Below are positions 37,173-46,313 of a DNA stretch of 64,000 nucleotides, in pieces; position 1 is the first letter of the stretch, and every line of letters begins with the position of its first letter. A program made the translations under genes and the position numbers. Source of the DNA: Terriglobia bacterium. GTDB lineage: Bacteria > Acidobacteriota > Thermoanaerobaculia > Thermoanaerobaculales > Thermoanaerobaculaceae. The stretch covers positions 43,745 through 107,744 of the forward strand of contig JAIQFQ010000008.1 in the NCBI GenBank assembly GCA_020073245.1. Reading direction: 5' to 3'. A model generated the notes under the pieces. That model was not told the DNA's origin. It did no database searches and saw only the letters and a program-made list of their open reading frames with translations.

Positions 37173-38015
37173 TCAGTCGTTCTCCAGATGTGCGGCCAGT
37201 TCTTCCGCCAGGCCACTTGGGTCTGGGTAGCATTCGACGTCGGCCGGGTAGCGCCCCTCGCGAACGTCGCTGGCGAAGCGCTCGAGAGCTGCACGGACAG
37301 TATCTGCGAGATCTGCATAGCGGCGGACGAAGCGGGGCAACGGAAGCTCGGAGAGCCCCATCAGGTCGGAGAACACCAGGACCTGGCCATCGCAGCTCGG
37401 ACCGGCGCCGATGCCGACGGTCGGTATGGTGACGGCACGGGTGATCGCGGCACCGACCGCCGGGGGGACCGCTTCCAACACTAGAACGAAGGCGCCGGCC
37501 TGCTCGATGGCACGGGCTTGCTCGACCAGCGCGAGCGCATGCTCCAGCACCCGCCCCTGAACCTTGTAGCCGCCGAGGCGGTGGAGCGACTGGGGTGTCA
37601 AGCCGATGTGGCCCATGACCGGTATTCCTGCCGCGGTGATCGCCGCGATTTCCAGGGACCTCGGGCCCTCGAGCTTGACGCCCTGCGCGCTGCCCTCGGC
37701 CACGAGCCGGCAGGCGCTCCGGACCGCATCTGCCACGCTCGTCTGATACGAGCCGAACGGCATGTCGGCCACCAGCAACGCCCGTCGTGCGCCTGCCGCG
37801 GCAGCACGTGTGTGGTGGATCATCTCGTCGAGGGTGATCGTGAGGGTGTTGGCCCGCCCGAGGGCGGCCATCGCGAGAGAGTCCCCGACCAGGATGATGT
37901 CCACCCCGGCTCGGTCGGCAAGACGGGCCGACGGTTCGTCGGTGGCGGTGACCATGACCAGCCGCCGTGAACCCTTGGCGGCAGTGATCTCCGTGGCGGT
38001 GCGTGTGGCTTCCAT
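37173..38015 (-). CDS. panB: 3-methyl-2-oxobutanoate hydroxymethyltransferase
   Basis: ILVGDSLAMAALG, MPFGSYQ, VKLEGP, GHIGLTPQSLHRLGGYKVQGR, IPTVGIGAGPSCDGQVLVFSDLMGL. Confidence 0.96.
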   Translation of the reverse strand: MEATRTATEITAAKGSRRLVMVTATDEPSARLADRAGVDIILVGDSLAMAALGRANTLTITLDEMIHHTRAAAAGARRALLVADMPFGSYQTSVADAVRSACRLVAEGSAQGVKLEGPRSLEIAAITAAGIPVMGHIGLTPQSLHRLGGYKVQGRVLEHALALVEQARAIEQAGAFVLVLEAVPPAVGAAITRAVTIPTVGIGAGPSCDGQVLVFSDLMGLSELPLPRFVRRYADLADTVRAALERFASDVREGRYPADVECYPDPSGLAEELAAHLEND

Positions 38016-38139
38016 CGGTCCCTCCGGGCCGACGGATCCGGGGGGCCCGGTCGCCGTCCCGCGTTCGACAGGATCGGCGCCTGCTCCCGTGGCATGGCGG
38101 GCTATGAGCTCATGAGCGGCCCGTCTCGGTCCATGTCGC

Positions 38140-38790
38140 CTAGCCGGATCCGAGCGGTACGTACACCTGTGTGCCCTGCCGGGTTCGGGCAATCTGCTGG
38201 ATGAGGTTCTCGAAGTCCTCCGCTTTGTTGACAAAGTCGATCTCGTCCGTGTTGACGACGAGGAGTGGCGTCTCGGAGTAGCGGAAGAAGAAGGCGTTGT
38301 ACGCATCCTTCAGCTTCTGCAGATACTCGGGGTCCATGCCCCGCTCGAACTCTCGCCCGCGCATGCGAATTCTCCTCATGCACGTCTCCACACCCGCTTC
38401 AAGGTAGATGACGAGGTCAGGCCGGGGCAGGCGTGCGGTGAGCAGTCGGTAAAGCCGGTCGTAGAGGCGGAACTCCTCGTCGTCGAGGTTCATGCGTGCG
38501 AAGATCCGGTCCTTCGACATGGTGTAGTCCGACACGACCAGGCGGGTAAACAGGTCCATCTGGGAGAGCTCGACGTGCTGCTGGTGGCGGGAGAGCAGGA
38601 AGAAAAGCTGAACCTGGAACGCGGCTCCCTCCTTGCCGCGGTAGAAAGGCTCCAGAAAGGGATTGGCGACATCCTCCAGGATCTTCACACCCTCGAACCG
38701 TGACGCGAGGAGCTCGACGAGCGAGGTCTTCCCAACGCCTATGGGCCCTTCGACCGCGATGTGCCGGGCGGCAAGTGTCACCGGGTTCAT
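38140..38790 (-). CDS. Deoxynucleoside kinase
   Basis: HIAVEGPIGVGKTSLVELLA, DVANPFLEPFYRG, VVSDYTMSKDRIFARMNLDDEEFRLYDRLY. Confidence 0.9.
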   Translation of the reverse strand: MNPVTLAARHIAVEGPIGVGKTSLVELLASRFEGVKILEDVANPFLEPFYRGKEGAAFQVQLFFLLSRHQQHVELSQMDLFTRLVVSDYTMSKDRIFARMNLDDEEFRLYDRLYRLLTARLPRPDLVIYLEAGVETCMRRIRMRGREFERGMDPEYLQKLKDAYNAFFFRYSETPLLVVNTDEIDFVNKAEDFENLIQQIARTRQGTQVYVPLGSG

Positions 38791-39647
38791 GCGCGGACCA
38801 TGATATCAAGGAGGTAGAGCGTGAACATCAGGACCGAGAGCACGCCGTTTGCCGTGAAGAATGCCGTACCGAGGTGTTCCAGCCTTTGAGGGCCCACCAG
38901 CGCATGTTGCCAGACAAGAAGCCCAACGGCCGCGGCGACCCCTGCCCAGAGCCCCCATGCACCGATCAGCGCGGCAAAACCGGCAAAGCCCAAGGCGGCC
39001 ACGACGTGAAACGTTCGCGCCACGGCGATCGCTCGCTCGGAACCCACGGCGGCGGGCAACGAGCGCAGACCGGCGGACCGGTCGAACGCCTCGTCCTGGA
39101 GTGAGTAGAGGATGTCGAACCCGGCAACCCAGGCGGTCACAGCCAGCGACAGCACCAGAGGCGGCCACGCGAAGGAGCCGCGCACGGCCAGCCAGGCCGC
39201 CACCGGTGCGATCCCCAGCCCGAGGCCGAGCCAGAGGTGCGAGAGGGGCATGAAACGCTTGCTGTACGAGTAGCCGAGGACCCACGCCAACGCAAAGGGG
39301 GCGAGAGCGAGGCAGAGGGAGTTGAGCCGCCACGCCCCGACGAACAGGGCTGCAGAGCCCCAGACCACGAGGGTCCACGCAAAGGGGCGTCGCAGTCGGC
39401 CCGCGGGCAGCGCCCTCGAAGCGGTGCGGGGGTTCCTCGCGTCGATGGCGTGATCGACGAGCCGGTTGAAAGCCATGGCCGCCGTGCGCGCCCCTGCCAT
39501 CGCGAGCACGATCCACCCCAGAACCGACCATCGCGGGAAGCGATCGGCCGCCGCGATCGCGGCGATCAGGGCGAACGGCAGCGCAAAGATGGTGTGAGCG
39601 AACTTGACGAGCTCCACCCCTTCCCGTACTGCGGCTCCGGCCCTCAC
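38787..39647 (-). CDS. ubiA: UbiA-family polyprenyltransferase
   Basis: FNRLVDHAIDARNPRTASRALPAG (NDxxD-like), YSYSKRF, DILYSLQDEAFDRSAGLRSLP. Confidence 0.9.
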   Translation of the reverse strand: MRAGAAVREGVELVKFAHTIFALPFALIAAIAAADRFPRWSVLGWIVLAMAGARTAAMAFNRLVDHAIDARNPRTASRALPAGRLRRPFAWTLVVWGSAALFVGAWRLNSLCLALAPFALAWVLGYSYSKRFMPLSHLWLGLGLGIAPVAAWLAVRGSFAWPPLVLSLAVTAWVAGFDILYSLQDEAFDRSAGLRSLPAAVGSERAIAVARTFHVVAALGFAGFAALIGAWGLWAGVAAAVGLLVWQHALVGPQRLEHLGTAFFTANGVLSVLMFTLYLLDIMVRA

Positions 39648-40255
39648 GCGCCGCCCCTCCAGCGGAGGTCCTGCCGGTCCGAAGGGAGCCCGAGGAGGTC
39701 AAAAAGGCGCATGCAGTAGTGATCCACGAACCGCGCCATCTCATCGCCTCCAAGGTAGAAAGCAGGTACGGGAGGCACGACGACGGCGCCAGCCTCCGTG
39801 AGCGTTAGGAGCGCCCGCAGGTGGACGGCCGATAGCGGGCTCTCGCGGAAGCCGAGGATGAGGGGCCAGCGTTGCTTGAGCGCGATGTCGCCCAGCCGTT
39901 GTCCGAGACCGCGGGAAGTGCCGGCGGCGAGCGAACAGGCGGTCGCCGCAGAGCACGGGAGGACGACGACGCCCGACAAGCGGTGCGAGCCCGAAGCGAC
40001 CGGAGCCCTCAAGTCCGCCTCGGCCCACGAAGAGATCTTGCTCCTTGCGGCTTCGCTCACCGCGAGTGCCGACACGAACCCTCGCGGCGTGGCGCGTTCC
40101 TTGCCGAGCTCATCGACGATCACGAGCCTTGCTCCGTCGGAGAGGACGACATGAAGAGCACTGAGCTGTGGGAGCTCTGCCGCCTGCTCGGCGAATCGCA
40201 CCGCCAGACGAGAGCCGCTTGCCCCTGTGACGACCAGCGCCAGTTCACAACCCAC
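39644..40255 (-). CDS. ubiX: UbiX-like flavin prenyltransferase
   Basis: LALVVTGASGSRLAVRF, PVASGSHRLSGVVVLPCSAATACSLAAGTS, PLILGFRESPLSAVHLRALLTLTEAGAVVVPPVPAFY. Confidence 0.92.
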   Translation of the reverse strand: MGCELALVVTGASGSRLAVRFAEQAAELPQLSALHVVLSDGARLVIVDELGKERATPRGFVSALAVSEAARSKISSWAEADLRAPVASGSHRLSGVVVLPCSAATACSLAAGTSRGLGQRLGDIALKQRWPLILGFRESPLSAVHLRALLTLTEAGAVVVPPVPAFYLGGDEMARFVDHYCMRLFDLLGLPSDRQDLRWRGGA

Positions 40256-40757
40256 GCGTGCCTCCCAGACGCCGGACCATCTCCTGTCGCCAGCGCCCAT
40301 CTTCCCGAAAACGGCGCAACACGCCGAAACCCTCCCGCCTGTAGAGGGTAACGGCCGCACCGTGGGTGCGGTCCACCTCGAGCGACAGCCAGTGAGCAGA
40401 GGCAATTCTCGCCCGCTCCAGTGCGTTACGCACCAGAGATCGGGCGAGACCCTTCCGCCGCCATGCCGGGTGGACAGCCAGCGAAGCCAGCCACGAGACG
40501 GGGGCAGCGGGCAGGAGCACGCTCACGGCAACGACGGCATCTTTGCGTTCGACGACCACGGTGGTCCAGTCGGGAGCCGTAACCACTTCGCACCAGGCGC
40601 GCAGCGACCATGCGCGGCGCCCGAAGCACACCCGGTCGAGCTCGAACAGCGCAGCGAGATCGCTGGGTCTGGCAAGTCGCCTGACGGCTGACCGGTGAGT
40701 GTCAGCTTTCTCGGCGAGTGTATGAATTGTTTGACAGGCCACGGCACCGCTCTCCAC
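40245..40757 (-). CDS. GNAT-family (RimI-like) N-acetyltransferase
   Basis: SWLASLAVHPAWRRKGLARSLVRNALERA, LEVDRTHGAAVTLYRREGF. Confidence 0.85.
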   Translation of the reverse strand: MESGAVACQTIHTLAEKADTHRSAVRRLARPSDLAALFELDRVCFGRRAWSLRAWCEVVTAPDWTTVVVERKDAVVAVSVLLPAAPVSWLASLAVHPAWRRKGLARSLVRNALERARIASAHWLSLEVDRTHGAAVTLYRREGFGVLRRFREDGRWRQEMVRRLGGTRGL

Positions 40758-41011
40758 GTGCTTTCAGTCCCAACTGGCAGAAGAGCTTACCACCACGCTC
40801 GAAATTCGGTTCCTGGTTTCGAGAAACAACTCTTTTTCGCTCATTAACTTGGATTGGACGTGCCGGTTGGCACGCTGTTCGCTCCTCCGACGGGTGGAGG
40901 TGAGCGATGAGCCACGGACCTTAGCCACACGTACCCGGCGTGAAGACGACGAAAGTGAGACACGGAAGGCGGACAGCTTCAGGGATGCAGTGAAGAGAAA
41001 GGAGATCGACA

Positions 41012-41356
41012 ATGACGTTCCGGACCCTTACGTACATGACTCTGGCGGTAGCTCTCGCGAGCAGCGTGCTTGCGGCGCAACCGTCAGGCAACCCGCAGGT
41101 CAACATCAACACCGCGACGGTCAACGAACTGCAGCTTCTCCCGCGTGTGGGAGCGACCCTTGCGCAGCGAATCGTGGACTTCCGCGCGGCCAACGGCCCG
41201 TTCAAGGCGCCGGAAGAACTCGCCCGCGTGAAGGGAATGGGCGAGAAGAACTTCGCTCGGCTGCAGTCCTACGTGACCATCACAGGTTCGACCACGCTCA
41301 AGGAGAAGGTGCGCTCTCCGCGGGCGTCCAAGCCGGCCGCCAAGACCAAGGGCTGA
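41012..41356 (+). CDS. Secreted helix-hairpin-helix protein, ComEA-like
   Basis: Signal peptide; VNINTATVNELQLLPRVGATLAQRIVDFRAANGPFKAPEELARVKGMGEKNFARLQSYV. Confidence 0.88.
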   Translation: MTFRTLTYMTLAVALASSVLAAQPSGNPQVNINTATVNELQLLPRVGATLAQRIVDFRAANGPFKAPEELARVKGMGEKNFARLQSYVTITGSTTLKEKVRSPRASKPAAKTKG

Positions 41357-41415
41357 GGTGAAAGCGAGCCATTAGGGCTCCATTAGGAACCACGAACAGA
41401 GGTGCGTGGACGGTC

Positions 41416-41438
41416 GGGGGCGGCCAGCGGCCGCCCCC
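41416..41438 (+). terminator. GC-rich hairpin between the comEA-like and prepilin genes
   Basis: gggggcggcc-agc-ggccgccccc. Confidence 0.45.
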
Positions 41439-41456
41439 AGTTCATGGGAGGCGAGG

Positions 41457-42050
41457 ATGACGGAACAACGTGGCGTTTCACTGGTCGAGTCGCTAGCCGT
41501 GCTAGCCATCATTGGTCTGGTCCTGGCCGCAGCTATGCCAAACCTCGAGGAGTTCAAGCGGAAGAGCGACTTGGTGCGTCTCGCCCGTCAGATTGCGGCG
41601 GACGCTCTTCGCTGCCGGATGGAGGCGCTTACCAGTTGCCGCAACGTCGGGCTGGTGTTCGGAGACGTCGAAGATCGTTCGTACTACGTGATGGTCGCTG
41701 ACGCAGACAACGACGGCGTCTCCCGGGCCGATTTCGTCCGTGGGGTCGACAGGGCGTTGGGTCCAAAGGTCTGGGTGCATTTTTTGAGCGGAGGCACACG
41801 GTTGGGCGTACCGGCTGCGTGGAAGGTCCCCGATCCCTCTGGGAGCGGCGTTCTTGACAATAGGGGTCTTCGAGTCGGATCCAGCGGGATCATGAGCTTC
41901 TCGCGGACCGGCGGCGCGACACCGTCAAGTGTGTACTTCAACGACGGGCGGGATCGAGTTCTGGCGGTACGCGTCAACGGCGAAGTCGGGCGGATCCGGG
42001 CCCTGCTGTGGCGGCGGGGGTGGAGAGCGTGGCGCGAGGTCCGGTTGTGA
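41457..42050 (+). CDS. Type IV prepilin / GspH-like pseudopilin
   Basis: Prepilin motif G|VSLVESLAVLAIIGLVLAAAMPNLEEF with E at +5. Confidence 0.87.
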   Translation: MTEQRGVSLVESLAVLAIIGLVLAAAMPNLEEFKRKSDLVRLARQIAADALRCRMEALTSCRNVGLVFGDVEDRSYYVMVADADNDGVSRADFVRGVDRALGPKVWVHFLSGGTRLGVPAAWKVPDPSGSGVLDNRGLRVGSSGIMSFSRTGGATPSSVYFNDGRDRVLAVRVNGEVGRIRALLWRRGWRAWREVRL

Positions 42051-42065
42051 GGGCGCAGGCGCCGT

Positions 42066-43001
42066 TCATCGGAGTCGAACGCGGTGGTGCGGGACCACGA
42101 GAGTGTCCGAGATCGTTTCCCGGGTAACGCGTACCGGCCCGGCAAGCACGCAATCGGTTAGCCTGCTTTCGGAATCCACGACCGCACCTGCGGTGAGGAC
42201 GCAGCCTGTGATGATGGCGCCAGTCGCAACGCGGCAGCCAGCGCCAACCGCGCTCCGCTCGACGCGAGCGCCCTTCTCCACCTCGGCGCTGGCATCGACC
42301 CATGCTGCGCCGCCGAGCGAATCGACGACCAACTCGCGGTACGAAGAAGGGGTGCCGGCTTCACGCCAGGTTCCTGTCACGACCGCACCGCGAAGCCGCC
42401 CATCGCGACGCAGCGAGTTCCAGACCGTTCCCATCTCACATGGTGGTTCTGGGAGCGCCGCGACGACCTCATGGCCCAAGACCTGGAACCCCGTGAACAG
42501 GAAACGCTCTTTGCGGCTGTCTGCGCCGGGCGAGAGAAACTCGCTGACGCGCCCTTCCCCGTCGAGGACCACGGAGCTCCAGCGTCCGGGATCCGTGTGC
42601 GGCATCAGGCCGAGCACCGCCACGGCATCGTCGAGTTTCACCACCATCGGTATAAGGTCCAGATCACCCCAGGTGTCGGCGTTCCCGACGAGGACGGCAC
42701 CGTCGCCCAAGAGTGGGCGTGCCGCGGCCACGCCTCCCGCCCCTCCGAGAAGCTCAGGCTCCCATGAGAATCTCACCTTGCCTCGGCTGACCTCACGGGC
42801 AGCGGCAGCTACCTGTTTCGGGTGGCGATGAAGGTTGACGACGATGTCGGTGCAGCCTGCCCGAAGGAGGTTCTCCAGGGCGCTCGCCAGCAGAGGGCGG
42901 CCTAGCACCTCCAATGCGGGTTTTGGGACGACCGAACTCAACGGCTCCATGCGCGCGCCGCACCCCGCAGCCAGGAGCATGCCGTTCACGAGTGCCATCA
43001 T
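42066..43001 (-). CDS. Nucleotidyltransferase (NDP-sugar pyrophosphorylase-like)
   Basis: GMLLAAGCGARMEPLSSVVPKPALEVLGRPLL; C-terminal hexapeptide-like repeats. Confidence 0.87.
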   Translation of the reverse strand: MMALVNGMLLAAGCGARMEPLSSVVPKPALEVLGRPLLASALENLLRAGCTDIVVNLHRHPKQVAAAAREVSRGKVRFSWEPELLGGAGGVAAARPLLGDGAVLVGNADTWGDLDLIPMVVKLDDAVAVLGLMPHTDPGRWSSVVLDGEGRVSEFLSPGADSRKERFLFTGFQVLGHEVVAALPEPPCEMGTVWNSLRRDGRLRGAVVTGTWREAGTPSSYRELVVDSLGGAAWVDASAEVEKGARVERSAVGAGCRVATGAIITGCVLTAGAVVDSESRLTDCVLAGPVRVTRETISDTLVVPHHRVRLR

Positions 43002-43019
43002 ACCGACGTCGGGGTCGGC

Positions 43020-43574
43020 CTACTCGGGGAAGACCATGTCCGCTGGCGCGTCTGGGTGGAGGGCGTGGTACGCACTCCAGAGATCGAGGTAGGTGCCCCG
43101 CACGGCGGTTCGTGGATCGAGAGCAATGTCGGCCGCGGCCTCGGCGAGAAGCTCTCCAGGTCCCTCCAGCTCGACAAACTCGCCCATCGGGGTCTCGTCC
43201 AGAGCAACCACGATCTCCCCGAGAGTCCACACCTCCCGCCGTTTTTGGTAGCGGCGGGCTGGCCGGAACCCGAGCCCGTCCAGGATGGCGAGTATCCGCT
43301 CGACGCTCTCGACCGGCGTCTCGATCTCGATCCGGCTCTTCACCCCCTCGGCAAACGAGCCGGGTCCCTTCAGGGTGAGCCAGCACTGGCGGCCGGATTG
43401 CCGAACCCTCAGGAGTCGGCCACTGCGGGCGAGGGTGTGCCGGTCGTCGTCTAGCACCCAGTTGTTCTCGAGCGCCGAGGGATAGAGGCAACGGCCGCCT
43501 CTCTCCCCGAGACGCTCCCGCACAACCGGCAAGGCCGCGACCGGGATCTTCATCTCCTGCTCAACCATGCGCAC
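43020..43574 (-). CDS. CYTH-domain protein (class IV adenylate cyclase / triphosphatase superfamily)
   Basis: EQEMKIPV, LLRVRQSGRQCWLTLKGP, RIEIETPVE, QKRREVW, VALDETPMGEFVELEGP. Confidence 0.85.
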   Translation of the reverse strand: MRMVEQEMKIPVAALPVVRERLGERGGRCLYPSALENNWVLDDDRHTLARSGRLLRVRQSGRQCWLTLKGPGSFAEGVKSRIEIETPVESVERILAILDGLGFRPARRYQKRREVWTLGEIVVALDETPMGEFVELEGPGELLAEAAADIALDPRTAVRGTYLDLWSAYHALHPDAPADMVFPE

Positions 43575-43597
43575 CCCCGCGCGGCTAGTATAGGTGG

Positions 43598-45499
43598 GTG
43601 CGCGCCGTCGTTTTCGGCACAGCTGGCCACATCGATCACGGCAAGACCTCGCTGGTGAAGTCGCTTACCGGTGTGGACTGTGACCGCCTCCCGGAGGAGA
43701 AGCGAAGGGGCATCACCCTCGTCCTCGGTTTCGCACCCCTCCTCGACCCGCGTGGCGAGGTCGAGCTCTCCTTCATCGACGTCCCGGGCCACGAGCGGCT
43801 GGTTCACACCATGATCGCCGGGGCTGCGGGGATCGACCGTGCCCTTCTCGTCGTGGCGGCCGACGAGGGGATCATGCCGCAGACCCGCGAACATCTGGAC
43901 GTTCTCGAGGTGTTGGGTGTCCGAGGAGGCGTCGTGGCGCTGACGAAGGCAGACGCGGTCGAACGCGAACGGCTCGACGCCGTGCGACAAGAGGTCGCGG
44001 CTCACCTCGCCGGGGGCCCACTCTCGGATGCGCCGGTGATCCCCTGCTCCGCTCTGAACGGGGAGGGCATTGAGAAGGTCCGCGATGCGGTGCTTGAGTG
44101 TAGCCGTGGAGTAGTTCGGACGCAGGATCCTCACCGACCGTTCCGTCTTCCGGTCGACCGAACCTTCACGGTCTCCGGCGTGGGAACGGTGGTCACCGGC
44201 ACTGCGCACTGGGGCCGCGTGCGGGTCGGCGAGGAGTTGGTTGCTCTCCCCGGTGGCGCTCGGGCGCGTGTGCGGGGCATCCAGGTCCACGGCGTGCCCC
44301 GCGACGAAGCGGAAGTCGGCGAACGTGTCGCACTGGGTCTGTCAGGTGTGACTCTCTCCGACGTTCCGCGCGGCGAGCAACTGCTTCATGCCAGCGAGTG
44401 GAGGCCTTCTCACCGGTTCGCGCTGGACGTGCGAGTGCTGCGAGACGCTCCCGCCGTTGCCGAGGGCGACCGGCTATGGGTCCACCTGCTCGCCACGCGT
44501 AGGTTGGCCCGGATCGAACGGGCACATCCGGCACGGATCGGTCCGCGAGAGTCGGGACGTGTCATCGTGCGCTTCGTCAATCTCGTGTTCGCCGCTCCCG
44601 GAGACAAGGTCGTCCTGCGCCGCGTTTCACCGGCGGTGACGATCGGAGGCGGCGAGGTCCTGGACACCCAGCCACCGCGCCTGGCGCGACGGGAGGCAGC
44701 GAGCCTCGCGGCGCTTCCGCGACCGTGGACCGATGCTCCGGCCACCATCGATCGGTGGGTTGCTCTCGCCGGTCCCGGGGGGCTCGCCTCGTCGGAGCTC
44801 TCGCTCCGGATGGGAGTGTGGGAAGCGGGCCTCGAGTTGGCGCTCGGGAGGCTTGTGACTGCAGGCTCGGTGGTGGTTGCGCGCACACGACCTCTGGTAC
44901 TTGTGCACCGTGACTCCGTCGGTGGTGTGCAAACACAGGCTGCGGACCTCCTCCGTGCTGCCGGCGAGATGGGCGTGCCTCACGCGGAGTTCGTCGCCCA
45001 GCTGCTCCCGTCCGCAGCGCGGCATCTGCGGGACTTCTATCTGGACTCCCTGCGGCGTGCGGGTCTGATGCGGGAGGTCGCCGGCAGGTTTCTGTCCGCC
45101 GATGCGTCGCCCCTGGGAGATGCTCTCGCAGGCCGGGTCGTGGAGTTGTACCGCAGAACCGGCTTCGCAGCCCCGTCACCTGAGGAGGTGGCACGCACCC
45201 TCGGCGCGGAGCCGCGTGTGGTGGAGGGGTTGGTGCGCTTCCTCGTGGACCAGAAGCGGCTCGCGCGGGTAGGGGGCAAGTGGGTTCTTCACCGACAGGT
45301 CCTCGACGAGGTGGTGGAATCACTCCGGAGTTGGGGCGTCGAGGGCTTTGATGTCACGGCCTTCAAGGAACGATTCGGTCTCACGCGGAAACTGGCGATC
45401 CCGGTCCTCGAGTGGCTGGACTCCGAGCGCGTCACGCGCCGGGAGGGGGACCGCCGGCGGCTTGTGCGGCCCCGTGCGGGGACCACCCCTGACGCATGA
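43598..45499 (+). CDS. selB: Selenocysteine-specific translation factor SelB
   Basis: GTAGHIDHGKTSLVKSLTGVDCDRLPEEKRRGITLVLGFAPL, FIDVPGHERLVHTMIAGAAGID, C-terminal winged helices. Confidence 0.95.
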   Translation: MRAVVFGTAGHIDHGKTSLVKSLTGVDCDRLPEEKRRGITLVLGFAPLLDPRGEVELSFIDVPGHERLVHTMIAGAAGIDRALLVVAADEGIMPQTREHLDVLEVLGVRGGVVALTKADAVERERLDAVRQEVAAHLAGGPLSDAPVIPCSALNGEGIEKVRDAVLECSRGVVRTQDPHRPFRLPVDRTFTVSGVGTVVTGTAHWGRVRVGEELVALPGGARARVRGIQVHGVPRDEAEVGERVALGLSGVTLSDVPRGEQLLHASEWRPSHRFALDVRVLRDAPAVAEGDRLWVHLLATRRLARIERAHPARIGPRESGRVIVRFVNLVFAAPGDKVVLRRVSPAVTIGGGEVLDTQPPRLARREAASLAALPRPWTDAPATIDRWVALAGPGGLASSELSLRMGVWEAGLELALGRLVTAGSVVVARTRPLVLVHRDSVGGVQTQAADLLRAAGEMGVPHAEFVAQLLPSAARHLRDFYLDSLRRAGLMREVAGRFLSADASPLGDALAGRVVELYRRTGFAAPSPEEVARTLGAEPRVVEGLVRFLVDQKRLARVGGKWVLHRQVLDEVVESLRSWGVEGFDVTAFKERFGLTRKLAIPVLEWLDSERVTRREGDRRRLVRPRAGTTPDA

Positions 45500-46304
45500 C
45501 GCGCAACGCGTCGGATGCAAAATCGCCCATCTCCACTGCGATCTCACCGTCGAGCCGCACCCAGGCGGTTACGGGCCCGTCCTTGGTCATGGCTGGCCGG
45601 AACGTCCACGCCGCCATCGACGCGAGCAACCACGGCCGCAGACCCTCGGGGCAGGAGAGGAATACGACGCGCTGACAGTGGCCCGCGCCGGTGACCTCGG
45701 CGAGGAGACGAATCCCCTGTTGCCACGCCGTGCCGTCCACGCGTGCGCGGAAGCGCTTCAGGCTCGGAAGTTGGTCCACGCGCTCCAAGGGGGTCGCCGG
45801 CAGCTCGAGGTCCCGCGTTTCGACGGCCGGGACCGGTACGGGCTCGAGCCTGGGCGGCGTGGCGGCGTCGGGGGCCGTCGGCTGGAGCCGAATCACCCGT
45901 CCCTCGTCCACCCGTCCGCGCAGCTCGATCGCAACCGGCAGCCAGACCGAAACCGCAGCACCGGACGAACGAGCAGGTGTGAACGTGGTCTCAAAGATCT
46001 TGAGGCGTAGTGCGTCCTCGAGGCTCGGCCACGGGTTCTGGGTGAAGACCACGCGCCGAACCACTCCCGCATTGTCGAGATACACCGAAGCTAGCACGCT
46101 GAACGTGCCAGGGAACTTTTCGCGAAGGGGGGTGGCTGCTGGGGCCGGGGACGTGGCGACCGGCGTCACGAACGGGTTGGTGGGAGGCACAGCGGGCAAC
46201 TCGACGGGGATCGGCACCGCGAGGTTGACGTGAGATTCCCAAGGCTTCTCGGCCATCACGGGTAAGGCCATCAGCACGCTTAGCACGATCAACGCTCGGC
46301 GCAT
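45432..46304 (-). CDS. Secreted protein with two TonB-C-like segments
   Basis: Signal peptide MRRALIVLSVLMALPVMA; YLDNAGVVRRVVFTQNPWPSLEDALRLKIFETTFTPA and RVVFLSCPEGLRPWLLASMAAWTFRPAMTKDGPVTAWVRL. Confidence 0.65.
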   Translation of the reverse strand: MRRALIVLSVLMALPVMAEKPWESHVNLAVPIPVELPAVPPTNPFVTPVATSPAPAATPLREKFPGTFSVLASVYLDNAGVVRRVVFTQNPWPSLEDALRLKIFETTFTPARSSGAAVSVWLPVAIELRGRVDEGRVIRLQPTAPDAATPPRLEPVPVPAVETRDLELPATPLERVDQLPSLKRFRARVDGTAWQQGIRLLAEVTGAGHCQRVVFLSCPEGLRPWLLASMAAWTFRPAMTKDGPVTAWVRLDGEIAVEMGDFASDALRVMRQGWSPHGAAQAAGGPPPGA

Positions 46305-46313
46305 GCCGTCATC

